Assembly: GCA_027023345.1 (NCBI GenBank)
Contig: JALVVO010000162.1
Span: 1 to 37,559, forward strand
DNA from: Thermaceae bacterium
Lineage (GTDB): Bacteria; Deinococcota; Deinococci; Deinococcales; Marinithermaceae
Length of the DNA stretch: 37,559 nucleotides
Direction: 5' to 3'
In this document: positions 17,377 to 25,858 of the stretch, in pieces
Layout: each line of letters opens with the position of its first letter
Numbering within the stretch: position 1 is the first letter of the stretch
Translations under genes and position numbers: made by a program
The notes under the pieces: generated by a model
Told to the model about the DNA's origin: nothing
The model's database searches: none
What the model saw: the letters and a program-made list of their open reading frames with translations, nothing else

Positions 17377-17973
17377 ATGGCGAAACTCACGTTGGCCGAG
17401 CAGTTCACGCTAAGGGCGCTTACCGGTCGCGTCGTAGGCCAGGGGCTGGCCCAGGACCTGCCCGACGCGAGCCTCGGGATCCTGACCAACAAGACCTATA
17501 TCTGCGCGAGCCTCACCGGGGCCCTCGAGGCCGCCTACCTCGCCGAGAAGGGCGGGCTCGCCCAGGTCAAGACCGCGCTCGCGGAAAAGCCCGAGGACGT
17601 GCCCGCCGCGGTCGAGGCCTTGAAGGACGTGGACGTCCTCTTCCTCGCCTTCGGCGGCGAGGCCGGGCCCGAGGTGAACCGGCCCCTCACCGAGGCCGCC
17701 CTCAAGGCGATCAAGGAGCAGGGCTTCGAGGGGGAGGTCTTCTTCCACGTCCGCATCTGGGTGCCCGGCTTCGTGAAGGAGGCGCTCGCCGCCGACGAGG
17801 AGCTCCGGGCCTACTTCGAGGAGCTCCCCATGAGCACCTTCACCTTTGACCTCGAGCGCGGCCTCTTCCTTTTCAACGACGTCTACTTCGACGAGGAGGG
17901 CCTGAAGGCCGAGCCCATCCGGGTGCTCCCCATTACCCACGAGCACCTCGAGCTCTTGAAGCGGAGCCTCTAG
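17377..17973 (+). CDS. Conserved hypothetical protein
   Basis: 198-aa ORF ([36 protein letters not shown]...) with promoter, SD and 3' terminator; no family recognised. Confidence 0.85.
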   Translation: MAKLTLAEQFTLRALTGRVVGQGLAQDLPDASLGILTNKTYICASLTGALEAAYLAEKGGLAQVKTALAEKPEDVPAAVEALKDVDVLFLAFGGEAGPEVNRPLTEAALKAIKEQGFEGEVFFHVRIWVPGFVKEALAADEELRAYFEELPMSTFTFDLERGLFLFNDVYFDEEGLKAEPIRVLPITHEHLELLKRSL

Positions 17974-17987
17974 CCCCGAGGCGAGCG

Positions 17988-18024
17988 GAAGGGGCCGACC
18001 GCGCGGTCGGCCCCTTCCTTTTTT
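17988..18024 (+). terminator. Intrinsic terminator after the conserved hypothetical gene
   Basis: GGAAGGGGCCGACCGCGCGGTCGGCCCCTTCCTTTTTT: long perfect stem plus T6 tract. Confidence 0.93.
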
Positions 18025-18055
18025 GCCCCTTGCGGAAGCCTGTATATTTGTGCAG

Positions 18056-19249
18056 ATGAAGATCGTGCTCGCCTACTCCGGGGGGCTCGACACCAGCGTG
18101 ATCCTGCGCTGGCTGATCGAGCGCTACGACGCCGAGGTCATCGCCTTCACCGCTGACATCGGCCAGGGGGAAGAGGTCGAGGAGGCGCGCGAGAAGGCCT
18201 TGAGGACCGGGGCCACGAAGGCCTACGCCCTCGACCTCAAAGAGGAGTTCGTCCGCGACTTCGTCTTCCCCATGATGCGGGCGGCGCCGCTCTACGAGGG
18301 CTACTACCTGCTCGGCACCGCCATCGCCCGGCCGCTCATCGCCAAGTACATGGTGAAGATCGCCGAGGAGGAGGGGGCCGAGGCGGTCTCCCACGGGGCC
18401 ACCGGAAAGGGGAACGACCAGGTCCGCTTCGAGCTCACCACCTACGCCCTGAACCCCGACCTCAAGGTGATCGTGCCCTGGCGGGAGTGGGAGATGAAGG
18501 GCCGGCCCGACCTGGTCGCCTACGCCGAGCAGCGGGGCATTCCCGTGCCGGTCACCCAGGAAAAGCCCTACTCGATGGACGCCAACCTCCTGCACATCTC
18601 CTACGAGGGCGGCATCCTCGAGGACCCCTGGGCCGAGCCCCCCGCCGACATGTTCCGCCTCACCCAAAACCCCGAGGACGCCCCCGACGAGCCCGAGTAC
18701 GTCGAGATCGCCTTCGAGCGCGGCGACCCGGTGGCGGTGAACGGCGAGCGCCTTGGCCCCGCCGCGCTCCTCGCCCGCTTGAACGCGATCGCCGGCCGCC
18801 ACGGCGTGGGCCGGGTGGACCTCGTCGAGAACCGCTACGTGGGGATGAAGTCCCGGGGCGTCTACGAGACCCCGGGGGGCACGCTCCTCTACCACGCCCG
18901 CCGGGCGGTGGAGTCGCTTACTCTGGACCGCGAGGCGCTCCACCTCCGCGATCAGCTTTCGCCCAGGTACGCCGAGCTCGTCTACTACGGCTACTGGTTT
19001 GCCCCCGAGCGGGAGAAGCTCCAGGCGCTCTTCGACGCCATCGCCGAGGACGTCACCGGCACTGCCCGGCTCAAGCTCTACAAGGGGAACGTCATCGTCG
19101 CCGGCCGCAAGAGCCCGGTCTCGCTCTACGATCAGTCGCTGGTCTCCTTCGACGAGGAGGGGGACTACGACCAGAAGGACGCCGAGGGCTTCATCAAGAT
19201 CAACGCCCTCAGGCTGAAGGTGCGCTCGCGGGTCCTGGGGAGGGAATGA
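18056..19249 (+). CDS. argG: Argininosuccinate synthase
   Basis: [40 protein letters not shown] ... [17 protein letters not shown] ... [21 protein letters not shown]. Confidence 0.98.
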   Translation: MKIVLAYSGGLDTSVILRWLIERYDAEVIAFTADIGQGEEVEEAREKALRTGATKAYALDLKEEFVRDFVFPMMRAAPLYEGYYLLGTAIARPLIAKYMVKIAEEEGAEAVSHGATGKGNDQVRFELTTYALNPDLKVIVPWREWEMKGRPDLVAYAEQRGIPVPVTQEKPYSMDANLLHISYEGGILEDPWAEPPADMFRLTQNPEDAPDEPEYVEIAFERGDPVAVNGERLGPAALLARLNAIAGRHGVGRVDLVENRYVGMKSRGVYETPGGTLLYHARRAVESLTLDREALHLRDQLSPRYAELVYYGYWFAPEREKLQALFDAIAEDVTGTARLKLYKGNVIVAGRKSPVSLYDQSLVSFDEEGDYDQKDAEGFIKINALRLKVRSRVLGRE

Positions 19250-20646
19250 AGGAGGAGAAGAAGCTCTGGGGCGGGCGTTTTTCCGAGGAGACCGACGCCC
19301 TGGCCCAGGCCTTTAACAACTCGCTCGCCTTCGACCGGAGGCTCTGGCGCGAGGACCTCGCGAACTCCCGGGCCCACGTGCGGATGCTCGGCCAGGCGGG
19401 GATTTTAAAGCCGGAGGAGGTGGCGAGGATCCTCGAGGGCCTCGACCAAATCGAGCGCGAGATCGAGGAGGGCCGCTTCCCCTGGCGCGAGGTTCACGAG
19501 GACGTGCACATGAACCTCGAGGCCCGGCTCGCCGAGCTCGTGGGGGAGGTGGGCAAAAAGCTCCACACCGCCCGGAGCCGGAACGACCAGGTGGCCACCG
19601 ACCTGAGGCTCTGGGTGAAGGGAGCGCTTTCCGAACTCATCCAGGAGGTGCGCGCGCTCCGGAGGGTCCTCGTCGCCGAGGCCGAGCGTCATCTGGAGGC
19701 CGGCACCGTGCTCCCCGGCTACACCCACCTGCAGCGGGCCCAACCGATTCTCCTCGCCCACTGGTTCCTGGCCTACTACTGGATGCTAACCCGGGACCAG
19801 GGGCGGCTCGAGGACGCCCGACGGCGCCTGGACGAGTCCCCCCTGGGGGCGGCGGCGCTGGCCGGGACCTCGTTCCCCATCGACCGCTTCCAGACCGCAC
19901 GCGAGCTCGGGTTCGCCCGGCCGATGCCGAACTCCCTGGACGCGGTGGCGAGCCGGGACTTCGTGCTCGAAGCCCTTTCGGCCCTCGCCATCCTCCAGAC
20001 CACGCTCTCGCGCCTTGCCGAGGAGCTCATCCTCTATTCCTCCTTCGAGTTTGGGTTCCTCGAGCTCCCCGACGCCTTCGCCACCGGGAGCTCGATCATG
20101 CCCCAGAAGAAAAACCCCGACATCCCCGAGCTCGTCCGGGCCAAGGCGGGCCGGGTCGTGGGCGACCTGGTGGCCCTCTTCGCGGTGGTGAAGGGCCTTC
20201 CCCTCGCCTACAACAAGGACCTCCAGGAGGACAAGGAGCCCCTTTTCGACGCCTTCGACCAGGTCCTGCCCTCGGTCCGGCTCCTCGCCCGGATGCTCCC
20301 CGAGCTCCGCTGGCGCCCCGAGGTCATGGCCCGGGCGGCGAAGAGCGGCTACGCCCTCGCCACCGACCTCGCCGACTACCTGGTCAAAAAGGGCCTCCCC
20401 TTCCGGGAGGCCCACGGGGTGGTGGGGCGGCTGGTGAAAAAGCTCGCCGAGGAAGGGCGCGAGCTCGAAAGCCTGAGCCTCGAGGAGCTCAGGACCTTCT
20501 CGCCGCTTTTCGAGGAGGACGCCCTAAGGCTCCTTCGGCTCGAGCACGCGATCCACGCCCGGACCTCCTACGGCGGCACCGCCCCCGAGGCCGTGCGCCG
20601 CCAGCTCCAGGAGGCGCGGGCGCGCCTCGCCGAGGAGGAGGCATGA
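19246..20646 (+). CDS. argH: Argininosuccinate lyase
   Basis: [25 protein letters not shown] ... [13 protein letters not shown] ... [16 protein letters not shown] ... [16 protein letters not shown] ... [26 protein letters not shown] at 19246 overlaps the argG stop (ATGA). Confidence 0.97.
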   Translation: MKEEKKLWGGRFSEETDALAQAFNNSLAFDRRLWREDLANSRAHVRMLGQAGILKPEEVARILEGLDQIEREIEEGRFPWREVHEDVHMNLEARLAELVGEVGKKLHTARSRNDQVATDLRLWVKGALSELIQEVRALRRVLVAEAERHLEAGTVLPGYTHLQRAQPILLAHWFLAYYWMLTRDQGRLEDARRRLDESPLGAAALAGTSFPIDRFQTARELGFARPMPNSLDAVASRDFVLEALSALAILQTTLSRLAEELILYSSFEFGFLELPDAFATGSSIMPQKKNPDIPELVRAKAGRVVGDLVALFAVVKGLPLAYNKDLQEDKEPLFDAFDQVLPSVRLLARMLPELRWRPEVMARAAKSGYALATDLADYLVKKGLPFREAHGVVGRLVKKLAEEGRELESLSLEELRTFSPLFEEDALRLLRLEHAIHARTSYGGTAPEAVRRQLQEARARLAEEEA

Positions 20647-21183
20647 GCGAGCGGGTAAAGCCCTTGATGAAGCTCGAGCTCAAGCCCGTCGAGCTGCCCA
20701 AGGTCCGGAAGGGCGCTTCCTGGCGGGTACGCAAGGCCCGGGTCGGCGACGTCGACCAGATCCACGACCTGATCAAGTACTGGGCCCGGGAATCCTTCAT
20801 GCTGGTGCGCCCCAAGGGCCAGCTCTACGAAAACCTCCGCGACTTCCACGTGATCGAGGACGAGGACGGGGTGCTCCTCGGCTCGGTGGCCCTCCACATC
20901 CTCTGGGCCGACCTCGCCGAGATCCGCTCGCTCGCGGTGCACCCCGACCGCCAGGGCGAGGGGCTCGGGCGCGTCTTGGTCGAGGCCGCCGAGGCCGAGG
21001 CGCAGGCGCTCGGGATCCCCAAGGTCTTCGCCTTCACCATCCAGGAGGAGTTCTTCACCCGGCTCGGCTACCGGATCACCGAGCCCGAGGCGTTTCCCCG
21101 CAAGGTCTGGTTCGAGTGCCGGGACTGCCCTTTCCAGGACAACTGCCCCGAGGTCCCGGTCCTGAAGGTGCTGGAGGAGAGGG

Positions 21184-21191
<8 letters not shown>
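20643..21191 (+). CDS. GNAT-family N-acetyltransferase, probable short-form N-acetylglutamate synthase (ArgA-like)
   Basis: [30 protein letters not shown]...[26 protein letters not shown] (acetyl-CoA site) and Cys-rich tail [15 protein letters not shown]; overlaps argH and carA. Confidence 0.85.
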
Positions 21192-22359
<1,168 letters not shown>

Positions 22360-22394
22360 ACCTTTCTGTATACCATACTCGCGCGGGGAGCTTG

Positions 22395-22559
22395 GGTCAT
22401 CGCACACCCCCAAATGGGGGGTTGCGCGACCGGTTGTCTCTTCGATACTTTCTCAAGTTAGCGGGAGGCGACGACCCCTACCTACGGAATATGGGCGCCA
22501 TCCGGGTAGGGCGAGCCAGTGGCGCAACCGGCCCGAGACCAACTCGGGTCGGGTTTTTT
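22395..22559 (+). ncRNA. Structured 5' leader RNA with intrinsic terminator: candidate riboswitch/attenuator upstream of the surface-protein operon
   Basis: Stable hairpin 22395-22431, potential H-type pseudoknot (22476-22482 x 22505-22511; 22495-22500 x 22520-22525), 10-bp terminator stem 22528-22552 and T6 tract 22554-22559, with competing upstream segments complementary to the terminator 5' arm. Confidence 0.65.
22528..22559 (+). terminator. Intrinsic terminator immediately upstream of the surface operon SD
   Basis: CCGGCCCGAG-ACCAA-CTCGGGTCGG-G-TTTTTT (10-bp stem with one G-U pair), followed directly by GGAGG. Confidence 0.85.
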
Positions 22560-22569
22560 GGAGGTGCAC

Positions 22570-23076
22570 GTGGTAGGACGCGGTCGGTTCCTGGTGGCGG
22601 GGCTGTTCCTCGCTGCGCTGGCGCTTGCGGCCTCGGGGCTTGAGCTCGAGCTCGCCTCGTACAAGGTCCTGAAGTTCACCAACGATGAAGGCGAGGTCGT
22701 CGAGAAGACGGTTCCTGCTGCCGAGGTCGCCCCGGGAGACGTACTCCTTTGGGTCCTCACCGCGAAAAACACGAGCGGCAAAACCCTGAAGCAGGTGGCC
22801 CTCACCATCCCCATCCCGCCTCGCACCGTCTATATCGCCGGCAGCGCCCATCCGCTGAAGCTGGGTGAAGTCGTGATCGAGCCCCTTTTCAGCTACGACG
22901 GGGTGCACTTTTCCCGCCCTCCACTTAAAAAGCGGATAAGGGTTAAGGAGGGAGACCGGTTCGTTGAGAAGGAGGTGGTTGTTCCCCCGGAGGCCTATAC
23001 ACACGTAAGGTGGTTGGTTCCCAGGCTTGAACCAGGGGTAAAGGTTCAGGTGAGCCTGCGCACGCGGGTGCGCTAA
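22570..23076 (+). CDS. Small secreted DUF11-like protein
   Basis: GTG start after GGAGG: VVGRGRFLVAGLFLAALALAASGLELELASYKVLKF...EVAPGDVLLWVLTAKNTSGKTLKQVALTIPIPPRTVYIAGSA. Signal peptide plus a single DUF11-like fold. Confidence 0.8.
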   Translation: MVGRGRFLVAGLFLAALALAASGLELELASYKVLKFTNDEGEVVEKTVPAAEVAPGDVLLWVLTAKNTSGKTLKQVALTIPIPPRTVYIAGSAHPLKLGEVVIEPLFSYDGVHFSRPPLKKRIRVKEGDRFVEKEVVVPPEAYTHVRWLVPRLEPGVKVQVSLRTRVR

Positions 23077-23106
23077 TAAATAATGGGAGGAGTAGGAGGA
23101 AAAGGT

Positions 23107-25803
23107 ATGAAAAGGGTACTTTTTGTAGGATTGCTGGCCGTGCTGGCGTTGGTTTGGGCCGTGGGCACCCCCGCGGGCACCGAGATCCGAAACCAGGCCT
23201 CGGCCAGCTACATCGACTCAGCCGGGCTACCCCAGACCACCACCTCCAACGAGGTGGTTACCGTAGTGCAGGAAGTCTATGGGGTTTCCATTACGCCCGA
23301 CGGTAGCGATGAGGCCAACCCAGGTCAGACCAAGTCGGGTTTGGCAGGTGGTCCGGTGTATTTCAACTACGTCGTCACCAACACCGGCAACACCACCGAT
23401 ACGATTAATTTGAGCATAGAGCAAGGAGCTGCCGACGATTTTGATTTCAGCAGTCACACTGTCTACCTCGACGCCAACTGCAATGCTCAGCTCGATACCG
23501 GTGAGAGCGCTGTGACCTCGGTCAACCTCGCCGCCGACGCGAGCGCCTGCCTGATCGTCGAGGCCACCATCCCGAGCTCGGCGACCGACGGGCAGATGGG
23601 CAACTTGAACATTACGGGTACAAGCCAAGGTGATAGCGGCGAGACCGACACCAACAACTGGGCCCGGGCCACGGTAAGCGGCACCGGGGTCATCAGCGCC
23701 ACCAAGAGCGCCGATCCCAGTGGCCCCGTGGCTCCGGGCGGCACGATCACCTACACCATCCACGGTTCCAACACCGGCAGCGACGATGCGGGTGGCGTGG
23801 CGAGCGTAGCAAACGTGGACGGCAACGACGAGAACGGTATCCTTGTGAGCGACCCGATCCCCACGGGAACGACTTACGTTCGAAATTCGGCTAGCGGCAC
23901 TACGATTGCTGGCACGGCCTCGGTCATTTACCAGACGAGCAGCGGCTGGACTGCCTCCGAGCCTACTAACCCCGCGGATGTCATCGCCGTTGGCTTGCTC
24001 ATTAAGGGCAGCGGGGCCTTCTTCACGCAAGGGGCTTGGTTCGACCTGAGCTTCCAGGTGCAGGTGGACGCGGGCGCCGCCCCCGGTAGCGCGATCGAGA
24101 ACACCGCGCATGTCCAGTACGATCCGGACGGCAACTCTAGTACGGATAACAATGCGACGGTTAACACCAACACCACCACCACCACGGTGGCCACGGTGGC
24201 CGGCGTCCAGAACGGCCCGCAGAACGATCCCGACGCCGACGGGACCGGCTTCGATTCCAACGCCGGGTACACCGATCCGACCGGCACCACCTGGTACTAC
24301 ACCGAGACGACGGGCGACCCGAACGACGCGGAGACCATCGACGACGACCGGAGCCCTGTCTACGGCGGCGACACCGTCTACTTCGAGAACACGCTGAAGA
24401 ACACCGGCAACGCGCCCGATCGCTTCACCCTCTCGCTCGAGGGCGTGCCCGATGGCTGGGTCTGCCAGCTGGTTGCCGCCGACGGTACCACGCCGATCAG
24501 CGGCCCCGTGGGCCCCATCGACCCCACGAATACGTTCAACTACGTCGTCAAGTGCTTGATTCCCGCCGACGAGGTCACCGCAAGCAATACCGAGATCACC
24601 GTGACGGCTACCTCGGAGAACGACCCCGCGGTCAGCAACCCGGTCAAGGACGTGGTTCCGCCGGTGCAGCCGGGCTACGGGGTGGATATCGCCCAGCACG
24701 GCAATGCTGGGGATGGCAATGACTCTAACGACAACCCGACTATTCCGAGTGTTGATCCAGGTACTACAGTTCTGATCCCCTTCGACGTCTATAACACCGG
24801 CCACAACTCCGACACCTACGACCTCTCCGCGGAGCTGAGCCCCAACGGCTTCCCCTCCACCATCTACCCTGACGCCAACTGCGATGGTGAAATGGACGAT
24901 CCGACTCCGGCTCCGGTCACCAATACCGGGCTGTTAAGCACCGATCCGCCTAATGACCACAAGTGCTTCATCCTTTCGGTCGAGGTTCCCGCCGGCCAGG
25001 CACCGGGCAGTGAGAACGTCACCATTACCGCCACCTCCAACGCAAACCCCAGCGTGACTGACTACATCACTACTACAATCACGGTCAACCCAGTGGTGAG
25101 CCTCGATTTCACCCCGGACCGCAGCGGCACCGTCACCAGCCCGGGCACCATCGTCTACACCCACACCCTCACCAACAACGGCAACACCAGCGCCACCGTC
25201 TCCTTCTCCGTGTCCGGCAGCACCCACCCGACTTGGACCTACCAGATCTCCACCGACGGGGGCAGCACGTGGTACGACCCCGCGGATGCCTCGGTTGGCC
25301 TGGGCGCGGGGGCGAACCAGGAGATCCAGGTCCGCGTCATCGTGCCCGACGGCGAGCCCATCGGGGCCGTGGACGCGGTGACCGTGACCGCGACCGCCGG
25401 GTCCGCAACCGCCTCGGTGACCGACACCACCACCGTGGTCGGCGGCGACCTGCGGCTCGAGAAGCAGGTGGACAAGACCGAAGCCGTGCCGGGTGAGACC
25501 CTGACCTACACGATCACCGCCATCAACATCGGCACCGCCGACCTCAAGCAGGTGATCGTCTCCGACCCGCTGCCCAGCTACACCGACTTCGTGAGCGTCT
25601 CGGCCAGCACCGACATCTCCGGCGGCACCGTGCTCTACTCCACCGACGGCGTCAACTGGAGCTCCAGCGCCCCCACCTCGCTCAACGCGGGCGACGCGAT
25701 CTACGTGGGCGTAGATACGGATGGCGACAACGACATCTCCGATACCGACTTAATGCCTCCGGGCAAGAGCATCACCATTACCTTCGTGGTGCGGGTGCAG
25801 TAG
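23107..25803 (+). CDS. Secreted multi-DUF11 repeat surface protein
   Basis: MKRVLFVGLLAVLALVWAVGTPAGTEIRNQASASYID...; repeated VTNTGNTTDTINLS, LKNTGNAPDRFTLSL, VYNTGHNSDTYDLS, LTNNGNTSATVSFSV; C-terminal DUF11 LRLEKQVDKTEAVPGETLTYTITAINIGTADLKQVIVSDPLPSYTDFVS. SD AGGAGGAAAAGGT. Confidence 0.92.
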   Translation: MKRVLFVGLLAVLALVWAVGTPAGTEIRNQASASYIDSAGLPQTTTSNEVVTVVQEVYGVSITPDGSDEANPGQTKSGLAGGPVYFNYVVTNTGNTTDTINLSIEQGAADDFDFSSHTVYLDANCNAQLDTGESAVTSVNLAADASACLIVEATIPSSATDGQMGNLNITGTSQGDSGETDTNNWARATVSGTGVISATKSADPSGPVAPGGTITYTIHGSNTGSDDAGGVASVANVDGNDENGILVSDPIPTGTTYVRNSASGTTIAGTASVIYQTSSGWTASEPTNPADVIAVGLLIKGSGAFFTQGAWFDLSFQVQVDAGAAPGSAIENTAHVQYDPDGNSSTDNNATVNTNTTTTTVATVAGVQNGPQNDPDADGTGFDSNAGYTDPTGTTWYYTETTGDPNDAETIDDDRSPVYGGDTVYFENTLKNTGNAPDRFTLSLEGVPDGWVCQLVAADGTTPISGPVGPIDPTNTFNYVVKCLIPADEVTASNTEITVTATSENDPAVSNPVKDVVPPVQPGYGVDIAQHGNAGDGNDSNDNPTIPSVDPGTTVLIPFDVYNTGHNSDTYDLSAELSPNGFPSTIYPDANCDGEMDDPTPAPVTNTGLLSTDPPNDHKCFILSVEVPAGQAPGSENVTITATSNANPSVTDYITTTITVNPVVSLDFTPDRSGTVTSPGTIVYTHTLTNNGNTSATVSFSVSGSTHPTWTYQISTDGGSTWYDPADASVGLGAGANQEIQVRVIVPDGEPIGAVDAVTVTATAGSATASVTDTTTVVGGDLRLEKQVDKTEAVPGETLTYTITAINIGTADLKQVIVSDPLPSYTDFVSVSASTDISGGTVLYSTDGVNWSSSAPTSLNAGDAIYVGVDTDGDNDISDTDLMPPGKSITITFVVRVQ

Positions 25804-25848
25804 GAAGCGTATGGCCCCTGGCCCGGCCGGGCCAGGGGCCCCTTCCTA
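25801..25848 (+). promoter_or_regulatory. Large intercistronic hairpin (mRNA stabiliser or attenuator)
   Basis: Perfect 28-nt palindrome GGCCCCTGGCCCGGCCGGGCCAGGGGCC (25813-25840) nested inside complementary TAGGAAG (25801-25807) / CTTCCTA (25842-25848); no T tract. Confidence 0.8.
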
Positions 25849-25858
25849 AGGAGTCGGG

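Noticed and set aside
16133-17413. 426-aa + strand ORF overlapping rtcA
   Set aside because: Out of frame with the well-supported rtcA; Arg/Gly/Pro-rich shadow ORF.
18487-20646. 719-aa ORF as an extended argH
   Set aside because: True argH starts at ATG 19246; the upstream part is a shadow of argG.
22490-22535. Similarity of GGGCGCC...AGTGGCGCAACCGGCC to the 3' half of c-di-GMP-II riboswitches (GGGCAC...AGUAGUGCAACCGACC)
   Set aside because: The expected 5' conserved part (GGGUUUAAA close to GGGCAC) is absent and the only GGTT segment is about 60 nt too far upstream. Kept only as a candidate uncharacterised leader.
24150-24200. ACC-repeat tract (aacaccaacaccaccaccaccacggtggccacggtgg) as a regulatory repeat
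   Set aside because: In-frame coding of a Thr-rich linker (NTNTTTTTVATVA) between DUF11 units; explained by protein sequence.
23227-24804. 525-aa antisense ORF
   Set aside because: Antisense to the DUF11 protein; an artefact of high GC and codon bias, low-complexity translation, no SD or family features.
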